This document shows positions 11,018-18,854 of a stretch of 64,000 bases of DNA, one piece after another. Positions within the stretch are counted from its first letter, which is position 1, and the number at the start of each line of letters is the position of its first letter. The stretch is from Nocardioides sp. PD653-B2 (GTDB taxonomy: Bacteria; Actinomycetota; Actinomycetes; Propionibacteriales; Nocardioidaceae): assembly GCF_002117935.1 (NCBI RefSeq), contig NZ_BDJE01000028.1, positions 62,001 through 126,000 of the forward strand, read 5' to 3'. The notes beneath the pieces are model-generated. The model was given only the letters and a program-made list of their open reading frames with translations. It made no database searches and had not been told where the DNA came from. Both the position numbers and the translations under genes were made by a program.

Positions 11018-11995
11018 TCAGGCGACGCGGAAGTGGTCCTTCCAGGCGTCATCGAGGGCGGGGACGTTCGGCCAGCCGCGCAGGATCAACTGCCGACGGA
11101 CCCGCTCGAGAGTCCGCTGGGGTTGCGCGTAGATGCCCTCGGCAGTCACCACCAGGATTCGATAGCCCTCGTCGTCGAACTCCTCGCGGCGGTCGAGGTC
11201 GCGTTTCCACTGCGCCCGGTCATCCGCATGCTGCCGACCGTCGTACTCGACGATCAGCTTGATGCCGGGATAGCAGAGGTCGAACCGTCGGTGCCACGAG
11301 CCGTCCTCGTTGACCAGCCGCACATTCGTGCTGGGCTCGGGCAGGCCCGCCAGCACGATGAGCATGCGGAGCCGGCTCTCCATCGGGGAGTCGACTCCGC
11401 GCCGTACATGCTCAGCGGCCAGGGCAGCCCGACCGGCGTAGTAGTCGCCACTTCGTCGACAGAGGCGAAGCAGCCGCTTCGGCGCCATGTTGAACCGGCG
11501 AACGATGGCGTCACCGAGCACCACCATGTCGACGAGAGAGAGCGATCCCGCCAGCTGGATGAAGGTGGACACCGGATCGAGAACGGGGATGCCCCGCACC
11601 TCCTGGACACGACGCGGCCGGATGGTGACATGACTCTTCAGCTCGGGCCGGTGCCGCCGGTCCTGGGCGCGAAACACCGTGACGTGTTCGAAGAAGTGGT
11701 CAGGAACCGGCAACCGGTGGATCCGGGCAGCGCTGTAGTGGCTGGCGATCGCTCCCTCAGGATGGATGAGCAGCGCAGCCCGGATGCGAGTGTCGGCGTC
11801 GAGACTGTCGACACGTGCCCAGACCGATCGCATGACCTGGACGAATCCTGCGCCTCGTAGAACCGTGACGGGCTGCCCAGCCGCGGCAAGGGTTGCGCGG
11901 GTGAAGGGCAGCGATCGGTCCTGAGCCGGTTCCCTCGCTGTCTCTGCGTTCACGCCACCAAGGTGCCCGAATCGCACGCGCGTGCGTTTCGTCAT
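11018..11995 (-). CDS. DUF559 endonuclease-fold protein with AbiEi-like N-terminal part
   Basis: 325 residues from the ATG at 11995; the GTG at 11953 is an alternative, and neither has a clear Shine-Dalgarno. Starts further upstream would run into the palindrome array and translate it. The C-terminal 110 residues (FDLCYPGIKLIVEYDGRQH to YRILVV) form the DUF559/Vsr-like PD-(D/E)XK fold, with Asp, Glu and Asp in place. The N-terminal part resembles the AbiEi antitoxin-like region often fused to DUF559 in actinobacteria. Function unknown. It interrupts the crp-MBL order seen in mycobacteria, is flanked on both sides by palindrome clusters and looks less GC-biased than its neighbours, all consistent with acquisition. 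Confidence 0.7.
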   Translation of the reverse strand: MTKRTRVRFGHLGGVNAETAREPAQDRSLPFTRATLAAAGQPVTVLRGAGFVQVMRSVWARVDSLDADTRIRAALLIHPEGAIASHYSAARIHRLPVPDHFFEHVTVFRAQDRRHRPELKSHVTIRPRRVQEVRGIPVLDPVSTFIQLAGSLSLVDMVVLGDAIVRRFNMAPKRLLRLCRRSGDYYAGRAALAAEHVRRGVDSPMESRLRMLIVLAGLPEPSTNVRLVNEDGSWHRRFDLCYPGIKLIVEYDGRQHADDRAQWKRDLDRREEFDDEGYRILVVTAEGIYAQPQRTLERVRRQLILRGWPNVPALDDAWKDHFRVA

Positions 11996-12045
11996 CCACA
12001 GGGGCCGATCGCGGCGGTGGGTCCCGGTCACGCCGGCCCGGCGCA

Positions 12046-12218
12046 CGTAGCGCAATTGCGCTGTTAGGGATGGGTCCGAGGCACTCCCGGTGTCAGAACG
12101 GCGCAATTGCGCTGTTGGGGACGGGTCCGAGGCACTCGGGGTGTCAGAACGGCGCAATTGCGCTGTTACGGACGAGTTCGCGGCACTCCCAGTGTCAGAA
12201 CAGCGCAATTGCGCCGTT
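12046..12218. repeat. Palindromic repeat cluster B (4 tandem units of 51 bp)
   Basis: Four copies of the GCGCAATTGCGC core start at 12050, 12101, 12152 and 12203, a period of exactly 51 bp. The intervening 31 bp are near-identical (GGGTCCGAGGCACTC and GTGTCAGAAC are shared), so this is a tandem array rather than scattered palindromes. The first copy has a degraded left arm. The array lies between the DUF559 start and the MBL hydrolase stop. No gene is supported between 11996 and 12262. Confidence 0.92.
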
Positions 12219-12262
12219 AGGGACAGGCGGGAGCCGACGACGCAGGCAAGGGACGGGCAGCG

Positions 12263-13072
12263 TCAGCGCGCGGCGAGGTACTTCAACTGCGCCCGCACCG
12301 ACAGCTCGGCAGGCACCCACAGCGACTCGTCGACGTCGGCGTAGACGACCTCGACCACCCGACGCGGCAGGGACTCGTCCTCGGCCGACTCCGGTGTGAG
12401 GGGCACGTCCAGCTCGCGGAGTGCGGCCTCGACCTGGGCGAGCCGCTCGCGGCGGTGGGACACGTAGAAGTCGAGGACGCCGAGCGCGTCGTCGAGGACC
12501 GGCCCGTGCGCCGGCCACAGGGTGCGCACCTCGCCGCCGAGGACGAGCGAGCGCATCCTCTCGATCGAGTCGAAGTAGGGACCGAGCTGGCCGTCGGGGT
12601 GGGCGACGACCGTCGTGCCCCGCCCGAGCACCATGTCGCCGGTCAGCAGCGCCCCGTCGCCCGGCAGCACCAGGGAGATCGAGTCGGCGGTGTGGCCGGG
12701 GGTCGTCACGACACGGACGGACAGCCCGTCGACGTCGAGCTCCTCACCGTCGACCAGCGGATCGCCGTCGACGCAGTACGCCGGGTCGAGCGCCCGCACG
12801 GCGCAGCCCTTCCGTGCGGCGAACTCGGCCGCGACCTCGGAGTGGTCGAAGTGGTGGTGGGTGAGCAGCACCAGCCCGACGTCGCCGGACTCCGACGTCA
12901 GCGGGTCGAGGTGACCGTCCTCGACCGGGCCGGGGTCGACCACGACCGACCGCGACGCACCGGGTTCGCGCAGGATCCAGGTGTTGGTGCCGTCGAGCGT
13001 CATCATCCCGGGGTTCGGGGCGAGCAGGCAGCGACCGCGCGCGCCGAAGGTCCCGCCCTCCCAGCCGTTCAC
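12263..13072 (-). CDS. Metallo-beta-lactamase fold hydrolase (LACTB2-like)
   Basis: 269 residues from a GTG that overlaps the stop of the upstream Nudix gene (GTGA); longer in-frame starts would lie inside that gene. The zinc motif HHHFDH sits in LLTHHHFDHSEVAAEF, followed by TTPGHTADSISL, LLTGDMVLGRGTT and LWPAHGP, the ordered ligands of the glyoxalase II/LACTB2 branch. A winged-helix-like C-terminus (RVVEVVYADVDESLW, ending QLKYLAAR) follows. It corresponds to Rv3677c in the conserved block. Substrate unknown: nuclease or thioester hydrolase are both possible in this family. Cytosolic. Confidence 0.85.
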   Translation of the reverse strand: MNGWEGGTFGARGRCLLAPNPGMMTLDGTNTWILREPGASRSVVVDPGPVEDGHLDPLTSESGDVGLVLLTHHHFDHSEVAAEFAARKGCAVRALDPAYCVDGDPLVDGEELDVDGLSVRVVTTPGHTADSISLVLPGDGALLTGDMVLGRGTTVVAHPDGQLGPYFDSIERMRSLVLGGEVRTLWPAHGPVLDDALGVLDFYVSHRRERLAQVEAALRELDVPLTPESAEDESLPRRVVEVVYADVDESLWVPAELSVRAQLKYLAAR

Positions 13073-13938
13073 GCGCGACGCCGCGACGCCACCAGCGGCC
13101 GGAGCCGGTCGGGCATGGAGAGGGTCCACTCCTCGCCGAGCGGCTCGACCGCGGGGGTGAACATCTCGACGGACCGCGAGGCGGCGACCACGAGGACCTC
13201 GTCCGGCGTGGCGTGGGTGCCGACCTCCAGGGAGGTGAGGTACGTCGGGGGCATCAGCGCGAGCTCGCCAGCGTCGGCCTGCTCGGCCGCGACCCGGGCC
13301 GGCAGCCAGGTGACCGACGACGACTCCGAGGAGACGTCGCGGGTGCGCTGGCCCTCGGGCAGCGAGGCCACGAAGAACCAGGTGCGGTAGCGCTTCGGCT
13401 CGAAGATCGGCGTCAGCCAGGCGTCCCAGACGCCGAGCAGGTCGGTGCGCAGCACCAGCCCGCGGTTGTTGAGGAAGTCGGTCATCGACAGCTCGCGCGA
13501 CTCCAGAGCGATCCGGTCGGCCTCCCAGTCGTCGCCCGTCGTGTCCGCGACGACGGACGTGTCCGACGCACCGGCCAGCAGGACTCCGGACTCCTCGTAC
13601 GTCTCGCGCACGGCGGCGCAGACCAGGGCCCGCGCGGTCTCCTCGTCGCAGCCCAGGCGGGCCGCCCACTCCGCGGGGGACGGGCCGGCCCAGGCGACGG
13701 CCGTGTCGAAGTCGCGCCGGTCGACCGCGCCGCCCGGGAAGACGCACATCCCGCCGGCGAAGTCCATCGAGACCTGACGGCGCATGTAGTACACCTCGGG
13801 TCCCTCGGGCGAGGGGCGCATCAGGATCACCGTCGCCGCGTTGCGCGGCTCGACCGGCGTGCGCGTGCCGTCGTCGTACTCGCGCGCGACCGCGACCAGG
13901 TCCGCGGGCAGCGGCACCGGCGGGAGCGGGATCCTCAC
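13069..13938 (-). CDS. Nudix hydrolase with long insertion (NUDT19/RNU-like)
   Basis: 289 residues; the GTG at 13938 overlaps the RidA stop (GTGA). The Nudix box is split: FPGGAVD is followed by about 40 extra residues before RETYEESGVLL. This layout is known from NUDT7/19-type acyl-CoA or CoA diphosphatases. The N-terminal RNAATVILMRPSPEGPEVYY strand precedes it, and the C-terminus carries ALMPPTYLTSLEVG, also typical of that group. It lies within the DUF4177-RidA-Nudix-MBL leftward operon. The substrate is inferred, not shown. Confidence 0.82.
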   Translation of the reverse strand: MRIPLPPVPLPADLVAVAREYDDGTRTPVEPRNAATVILMRPSPEGPEVYYMRRQVSMDFAGGMCVFPGGAVDRRDFDTAVAWAGPSPAEWAARLGCDEETARALVCAAVRETYEESGVLLAGASDTSVVADTTGDDWEADRIALESRELSMTDFLNNRGLVLRTDLLGVWDAWLTPIFEPKRYRTWFFVASLPEGQRTRDVSSESSSVTWLPARVAAEQADAGELALMPPTYLTSLEVGTHATPDEVLVVAASRSVEMFTPAVEPLGEEWTLSMPDRLRPLVASRRRA

Positions 13939-14399
13939 CCGGCCACCCGGACGATCAGCTCCACCTCGACCGGGGAGTCGAGCGGCAGCACGGGTACGCC
14001 GACGGCCGAGCGCGCGTGGATGCCCGCGTCGCCGAAGACCTTGCCGAGCAGCTCGGAGGCCCCGTTGGCGACCTGCGGCTGGCCGGTGAAGTCGGGCGTG
14101 GAGGCGATGAACGCGACCACCTTCACGACCTGGACGACCCTGTCGAGGTCGCCCACCACGGACTTCACCGCGGCGATCGCGTTGAGCGCGCACTGCTGCG
14201 CGCACTCGGTCGCCTCCTCCGGGCTGACCTCGCCGCCGACCTTGCCGGTCACCATCAGCTCGCCGCCCCGCATCGGGAGCTGGCCCGACGTGAACACGTG
14301 GTCGCCGGACTGCACGGCCGGCACGTAGGCCGCCACCGGCTTGGCCACCTCGGGCACCGCCAGCCCGAGCTCGGCGAGCCGGTCCTCGGGGATACTCAT
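13935..14399 (-). CDS. RidA family protein (YjgF/YER057c/UK114)
   Basis: 154 residues from an ATG that overlaps the DUF4177 stop (ATGA). Homologues of RidA hydrolyse reactive enamine/imine intermediates released by PLP enzymes. Seen here are VFTSGQLPM, a region of conserved alanines and glycines, and SAVGVPVLPLDSPVEVELIV. The canonical RidA arginine motif (R-x-C/A-V) is replaced around HARSAVGVPVL, as in the larger RidA-like subgroups, so true deaminase activity is uncertain. Position matches Rv3678c. Cytosolic. Confidence 0.85.
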   Translation of the reverse strand: MSIPEDRLAELGLAVPEVAKPVAAYVPAVQSGDHVFTSGQLPMRGGELMVTGKVGGEVSPEEATECAQQCALNAIAAVKSVVGDLDRVVQVVKVVAFIASTPDFTGQPQVANGASELLGKVFGDAGIHARSAVGVPVLPLDSPVEVELIVRVAG

Positions 14400-14551
14400 G
14401 CCAGCGGCCGCTTGAAGTAGCCCACGAGGTTCTCCGGGTTCATGCCGGGTGCGACCTGCACCAGCTCCCACCCGTCGGCCCCGAAGTTGTCGAGGATCTG
14501 CTTGGCTGCGTGCGTCAGGATCGGCGCGGTCAGGTACTCCCACTTGGTCAT
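14396..14551 (-). CDS. Small DUF4177-type protein
   Basis: 51 residues starting MTKWEYLTAPILTHAAKQIL and ending VGYFKRPLA. The W-x-Y-x-T start and the GWELVQVAPGMN stretch are the DUF4177 pattern. The same small gene (Rv3678A position) precedes the RidA gene in mycobacteria. The ATG at 14551 is chosen because TAGGGT (14559-14564) ends seven bases before it, giving an essentially leaderless message; an upstream ATG would lie beyond that -10. It is first in the four-gene leftward operon. Function unknown. Confidence 0.8.
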   Translation of the reverse strand: MTKWEYLTAPILTHAAKQILDNFGADGWELVQVAPGMNPENLVGYFKRPLA

Positions 14552-14558
14552 GGCTCGC

Positions 14559-14564
14559 ACCCTA
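14559..14564 (-). promoter_or_regulatory. -10 element of the DUF4177-RidA-Nudix-MBL operon
   Basis: On the minus strand TAGGGT is followed by seven bases and the ATG at 14551, with no Shine-Dalgarno between. This supports the short start of the DUF4177 gene and a near-leaderless transcript. Confidence 0.45.
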
Positions 14565-14671
14565 CTCGCGGCGTACGCCGGGGCCACCCGCGGACGGACG
14601 CGCGGGCCCTGGTCGTCCCGGTCGCCGGCGTCGCGGGGCTGCTGTCCGCACTGCTGCCGGACCGACCGGGG

Positions 14672-15970
14672 TCACCAGAAGGGCACGTACGGCCCCAGCA
14701 CCTTCTTGAGCTCGTTGACGGCGAGCGCCGCGAACAGCAGCGCGCACAGCAGCATCAGCCCGTTGGAGACCCAGCCGTTGCGCCACTCGGGCGGCACGTC
14801 CGAGTGGGGCAGCGCGCCCTCGCGCCGCCTGTTCAGCAGCACCAGCAGCGTGATCGCGAGGAACGGCATGAACAGCGCACCGAGCGTGCCGTAGGCGAGA
14901 ATCAGCCCCACGGGCTCGTCGAGCAGCAGGAGCAGCATCGGCGGGAAGGTCAGCCACAGCATGTAGGCGCGGAAGTACCTGCCGCCGGTGCGCGTGTCCG
15001 GGTGGCCCGCCGGCAGGTCGCGCAGGTTGCCCACGTAGTCGGCGAACATCAGGCTGACGCCGCTCCACACGCCGATCAGCGACGAGAACGACGCCGCGAA
15101 GAAGCCGACGAGGAAGAGCGTGCCGAAGACCTCGCCGTACCGGTCGTCGAGCACGTCCGAGAGCTGCACCAGCGCCTGGTCGCCGGTCTCGGCGGCGATG
15201 CCGGCCGAGTAGTAGAGCTCGGCGCCGATGATGAGCATCGCGACGACGAAGACACCGGTCACCGTGTAGGCGACGGCGTTGTCGATCCGCATCACCTTCA
15301 TGAACGTCGGTGCGGCCCAGCCCTTCTCGCGCAGCCAGTAGCCGTACGCCGCGAGCGTGATCGTGCCGCCGACGCCGCCGGCGATCGCGAGGACGTTGAC
15401 CACCGAGTCGTCGGGGAAGATCGGCCGCAGGCCGAGGACGATCTCGCCGAGGTTCGGGGTCGCGCGCACGGCGGCCACCGACACCGCCACGAACATGACG
15501 CCGACCAGGGCGGCCATCACCTTCTCGAAGGACGTGTAGCTGCCGAACCACACCAGCAGCAGCCCGACCAGCCCGATCACGATCGCGGTCCAGCGCAGCG
15601 ACAGGTCCGGGAACAGGGCCACAATCGGGAGCGCGGACGACGACATCGCGGTGGCGCCGTACACGAGCCCCCAGACCACGATGTAGGGCGCGAAGTACCA
15701 CGTCGTCCACCGGCCGAGGCTGCGCCAACCCTCGAAGATCGTGCGGCCGGTCGCGAGCGAGTAGCGACCGGCTCCCTCGACCAGGACCACCTTGATGACC
15801 GCGCCGAGCACGGCGACCCAGAGGAGGGTGTAGCCGGACTTCGCGCCCGCGACGAGCGTCGCGACCAGGTCGGCCGCGCCGACGCCGGTCGCGGCGACCA
15901 CCAGCCCGGGACCGACCACCTTCCATCTCGGAGGTCGTTCGGCTTCCACGGCGGTAGCGTCGGCGCTCAT
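14672..15970 (-). CDS. Divergent Nramp-family membrane transporter
   Basis: 432 residues with about 11 membrane segments and the overall Nramp (LeuT-fold) layout, starting with GPGLVVAATGVGAADL. Canonical Nramp proteins have DPGN in TM1; here the aligned residues read GAAD. The TM6 MPH motif is also absent, the region reading GGVGGTITLAAYGYW. These two motifs bind Mn2+/Fe2+, so the substrate of this protein cannot be assumed to be a transition metal. Similar Gly-rich variants form a recognised separate clade in actinobacteria. It is alone, facing left, and begins an insertion relative to the mycobacterial order. Confidence 0.8.
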   Translation of the reverse strand: MSADATAVEAERPPRWKVVGPGLVVAATGVGAADLVATLVAGAKSGYTLLWVAVLGAVIKVVLVEGAGRYSLATGRTIFEGWRSLGRWTTWYFAPYIVVWGLVYGATAMSSSALPIVALFPDLSLRWTAIVIGLVGLLLVWFGSYTSFEKVMAALVGVMFVAVSVAAVRATPNLGEIVLGLRPIFPDDSVVNVLAIAGGVGGTITLAAYGYWLREKGWAAPTFMKVMRIDNAVAYTVTGVFVVAMLIIGAELYYSAGIAAETGDQALVQLSDVLDDRYGEVFGTLFLVGFFAASFSSLIGVWSGVSLMFADYVGNLRDLPAGHPDTRTGGRYFRAYMLWLTFPPMLLLLLDEPVGLILAYGTLGALFMPFLAITLLVLLNRRREGALPHSDVPPEWRNGWVSNGLMLLCALLFAALAVNELKKVLGPYVPFW

Positions 15971-15997
15971 CGCGCCACACCATCACATGCGGGCGCC

Positions 15998-16675
15998 TCA
16001 GTCGACGAACGCGCAGAACTCGTTGCCCTCCGGGTCGGCCAGGACCGTCCACCGGATCTCGTCGTCCTGCGGGCGGACCACGGCGGCTCCGTGGTCGGTG
16101 AGCAGACCGAGGTCGGAGACGTCGACGTCCCAGTGGATGCGGTTCTTGACGGTCTTCGGCTCGGCGACCGGCACGAAGACCAGGTAGTCGAACGGCGCTC
16201 CCGGGATCTCCTCGACGCCCGCCCAGCCGTGCTCCGCGTCGTACTCCCAGCGTCCGCCCAGCACTCCCGCCCACCACTGCGCGAGCAGCGCGGGGTCGGC
16301 GCAGTCGACCACCACCTCGTACAGGCGGCGAGCAGGGACCTCGTCGCGCGGGAAGGCGCACAGCTCGCCACCCTCCGGGTCGCGGAGGACCTTCCACCGG
16401 AACGTGTCGACGTCGAGCGGCGTCGCGCCGAGATCGAGCACGTCGTCGACGTCGGCCACGTGGACGTCGAGGTGCACCCGTTGCTTGACGGTCACGGGCT
16501 CGGGGACCCGAGCCAGCCACACCGTCGACTGCGGGGTCGGACCGCTGAGCTGCACCAGGCCCTCGTCCCGCTGCCGGAGCTCGAGGCCGAGCGCCGCGGC
16601 CCAGAAGGGACCGAGTGTTGCCGGGTCGACGGCGTCGATGCTGAGGTCCTTGAAACGGGCGATCGTAGTGCTCAC
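15998..16675 (-). CDS. Two-domain VOC (glyoxalase/bleomycin-resistance fold) protein
   Basis: 225 residues from the GTG at 16675; in-frame GTGs at 16681 and 16693 are alternatives and none has a clear ribosome site. Two homologous halves each contain a DAVDPATLGPFWAAALGLEL-like or DCADPALLAQWWAGVLGG segment and an RDPEGGELCAF or ADPEGNEFCAF strand. This is the internal duplication typical of the glyoxalase-like actinobacterial family. The conserved HLDVHV and HWDVDV strands carry the usual His. No specific reaction can be given. It is divergent from the MFS gene across a MerR-type promoter. Confidence 0.82.
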   Translation of the reverse strand: MSTTIARFKDLSIDAVDPATLGPFWAAALGLELRQRDEGLVQLSGPTPQSTVWLARVPEPVTVKQRVHLDVHVADVDDVLDLGATPLDVDTFRWKVLRDPEGGELCAFPRDEVPARRLYEVVVDCADPALLAQWWAGVLGGRWEYDAEHGWAGVEEIPGAPFDYLVFVPVAEPKTVKNRIHWDVDVSDLGLLTDHGAAVVRPQDDEIRWTVLADPEGNEFCAFVD

Positions 16676-16711
16676 CCGCACATCATCGCCCACCCCGTGT
16701 GACCTGGTCGA

Positions 16712-16742
16712 TTGACCTCAACCGAGGTTGAAGTCCTACGGT
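16712..16742 (+). promoter_or_regulatory. MerR/SoxR-type promoter-operator of the MFS gene
   Basis: TTGACC (16712-16717) and TACGGT (16737-16742) are separated by 19 bp, the over-long spacing typical of promoters activated by MerR-family regulators. Inside the spacer region ACCTCAACC (16715-16723) and GGTTGAAGT (16726-16734) form an inverted repeat with eight of nine positions matching. The MFS GTG starts six bases after the -10, so the transcript would be leaderless. No MerR-like gene is present in the window. Confidence 0.6.
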
Positions 16743-16748
16743 CGGCCA

Positions 16749-18146
16749 GTGACGATCACCGCCCCGACTCCGCAGGCGCGACCACGCCTGCTGTCACCGA
16801 CGTACGCCGCGACCACCATCGGCATGTTCGCGCTGGTCGCGTTCACGGCGTTCGAGGCCACGGCGGTCACGACCGTGATGCCGACGGTCGCCGAGAAGCT
16901 CGACGGCGTCGGGCTCTACGCGCTCTCCTTCGCCGCACCGCTCGCCAGCGGCGTGGTCGGGATGGTGGCCGCCGGAGCCCGGAGCGACCGGCACGGCCCG
17001 GTGGCACCGCTCGCCGTGGCGCTGGTGGTGTTCGCGGTCGGGCTGGTCGTCTGCGGCACGGCACCCTCGATGGAGGTGCTGGTCGCCGGCCGACTGCTCC
17101 AGGGGCTCGGCGCCGGCGCGCTGACGGTCTGCCTGTACGTCGTCGTCGGCCTGGTGTTCCCCCCACTCCTGCAGCCGGCCGTCTTCGCGAGCTTCGCGGC
17201 CGCGTGGGTGCTGCCGTCGCTCTTCGGGCCCGCCCTCGCGGCGTTCGTGGCGCACGCGCTCGGGTGGCGCTGGGTCTTCCTCGGCGTCGTGGTGCTCGTC
17301 GGGGCGGCCACGCTGCTCATCCTGCCGGCGCTGCGCGGCGTCGAGGCTCGCGGCGGCCAGGGTGAGGCGTCCCGCTCGCGCCTCGCCTGGGCCGTCGTCG
17401 GAGCCACCGCCGTCCTGGTCCTCGAGCTCGTGGGGTCGCACCGCGGTGCCGTCGGCCTGCTCGCGATCCTGGCGCTGGGGGTCGTCTTCCTCTCGCTGCG
17501 GCGGATGCTGCCCGCGGGTGCGTTGCTCGCCCGGCGGGGCCTCCCCGCGGTGATCGGCACGCGGGGACTCCTGAGCGCCTCGTTCTTCTGCGCCGAGGCC
17601 TACATCGTCTTCGTGCTGCAGGACCACTGGGACCTCACCCCCGGCACGGCCGGGCTCGCCCTGACCGCCGTCGGCCTCGTGTGGGCGGGCGCCAGCCAGG
17701 CGCAGTCCCGGCTCGGCGCGCGGGTCTCCGACGTCGTCGCGATGCGGTGGGGCGCCACCCTCGTGCTCGTCGGCACGGCCGTTCTCACCGTCGTCGTGGC
17801 CGGCGACGTGTCGCCGGTGCTCGCGGTCGCGGCGTACGTCGTCGCCGGCGCCGGGATGGGCTTCGGCTTCCCGCGCACCAGCGTGGCCATGCTCGCCGCG
17901 TCCAGCGACGCCGACCGTGGCTTCAACTCGTCGGCCCTCTCCATCTCCGACTCGCTCGGCGGTGCACTGGCGCTGTCGCTCTCGGGCATCGTCTTCGGTC
18001 TGGCAGACCATGCGGGCGCCGACCCGTTCGTCTCGGTCTTCGTGCTGGCGACCGGGATCGCTGTCCTGGGTGTCGTCACGGCGTTGCGGACCGCACCCGG
18101 TCGCGGCGAGACGGTCAAGAGCCCGTCAGCCACTGGTCGAAGGTGA
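16749..18146 (+). CDS. MFS transporter, probable multidrug efflux (DHA2-like)
   Basis: 465 residues with about 14 hydrophobic segments. TM1 has ATAVTTVMPTVAEKL, resembling motif D1, and GARSDRHGPVAP is a variant of the loop 2-3 motif A (G-x-x-x-D-R-x-G). GRLLQGLGAGALTV fits motif B, with an Arg. These point to a proton-driven exporter. The GTG at 16749 is preferred because it lies six bases after a -10 hexamer. The MerR-type operator suggests induction by a small molecule or redox signal. The 3' end overlaps the tail of the convergent SDR gene. Confidence 0.85.
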   Translation: MTITAPTPQARPRLLSPTYAATTIGMFALVAFTAFEATAVTTVMPTVAEKLDGVGLYALSFAAPLASGVVGMVAAGARSDRHGPVAPLAVALVVFAVGLVVCGTAPSMEVLVAGRLLQGLGAGALTVCLYVVVGLVFPPLLQPAVFASFAAAWVLPSLFGPALAAFVAHALGWRWVFLGVVVLVGAATLLILPALRGVEARGGQGEASRSRLAWAVVGATAVLVLELVGSHRGAVGLLAILALGVVFLSLRRMLPAGALLARRGLPAVIGTRGLLSASFFCAEAYIVFVLQDHWDLTPGTAGLALTAVGLVWAGASQAQSRLGARVSDVVAMRWGATLVLVGTAVLTVVVAGDVSPVLAVAAYVVAGAGMGFGFPRTSVAMLAASSDADRGFNSSALSISDSLGGALALSLSGIVFGLADHAGADPFVSVFVLATGIAVLGVVTALRTAPGRGETVKSPSATGRR

Positions 18147-18854
18147 TCGTGCCCCGCGGCCCGTCCGACGTCGGGGTGAGCGCACCGGACCGCATCGCCT
18201 GCCCGCGGCGCCCGGCAGCCGCACCGGTACGACGCGGCGACCGAGACCGCGCGCCCGCGACACGCGCCGGGCGAGGTCGACCATCTCCAGCACGGCGGGT
18301 CCGGCGAGGTCCGGCACCCGGCCGGCCGGGCCGGACCCCGCGAGGTCGACCAGCGCCTCGGCGACCTCGCGGGCGGCCACCGGCTGGCTCAGCATCCGGG
18401 GCACCAGCGAGAACGGGCCGAGCCGGACGAAGCCCAGCGCCTGCTCGGCGAACTCATGGAACTGGGTGGCGCGCAGCACCGACCACGGCACGCCGCCCTC
18501 GGCGAGGATGCGCTCCTGCAGCCGCTTGCCGGCGTAGTAGCCGGTGTCGACGTCGTCGACGCCCACGATCGAGAGCGCGACGTGGTGCCCGACCCCGGCA
18601 GCGGACCCGGCGGCCAGCAGCCAGCGGGTCACGCCACCGAAGAAGGCCTCGGCCTCCGAGCGCTTCTGGGAGGCGTGGTTGGTCGTGTCGATGACGACGT
18701 CCGCCCCGGACAGGCGGTCGACGAGCCCGGCGCCGGTCGTGAGGTCGACGCCCTCCGACCGGGCCAGCGCGACGACGTCGTGCCCGCGCTCGCGTGCGCG
18801 GTCGACGACGAGGCGGCCGACCAGACCGGTGCCCCCGGCGACCGCGATCCTCAT
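18126..18854 (-). CDS. NmrA/SDR-type NAD(P)-binding protein with apparent 3' frameshift
   Basis: As read, 242 residues. The N-terminus MRIAVAGGTGLVGRLVVDRA is a Rossmann G-x-x-G-x-x-G motif. VALSIVGVDDVDTGYYAGK and RATQFHEF follow the atypical SDR/NmrA pattern. The last 28 residues are Arg/Pro-rich nonsense. Restoring one G near 18197-18200 (AGGCG to AGGGCG) would give the usual family ending RAMRSGALTPTSDG then FDQWLTGS, with a stop at 18115. So the gene is either frameshifted near its end or carries an assembly error. It overlaps the LLM gene by 4 bp. Likely an oxidoreductase or redox sensor; substrate unknown. Confidence 0.75.
   Translation of the reverse strand: MRIAVAGGTGLVGRLVVDRARERGHDVVALARSEGVDLTTGAGLVDRLSGADVVIDTTNHASQKRSEAEAFFGGVTRWLLAAGSAAGVGHHVALSIVGVDDVDTGYYAGKRLQERILAEGGVPWSVLRATQFHEFAEQALGFVRLGPFSLVPRMLSQPVAAREVAEALVDLAGSGPAGRVPDLAGPAVLEMVDLARRVSRARGLGRRVVPVRLPGAAGRRCGPVRSPRRRTGRGARSPSTSG

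Noticed and set aside
11996..12208. N-terminal extension of the DUF559 protein through palindrome cluster B
   Set aside because: The frame is open only because the 51-bp unit is a multiple of three. The extension consists of repeated TAQLRRSDT-like peptides translated from the palindromes, so the start is placed downstream of the array.
12046..12218. Possible CRISPR array in the palindrome clusters
   Set aside because: Spacers within a cluster are nearly identical instead of unique, there are at most four units, and no cas genes are present.
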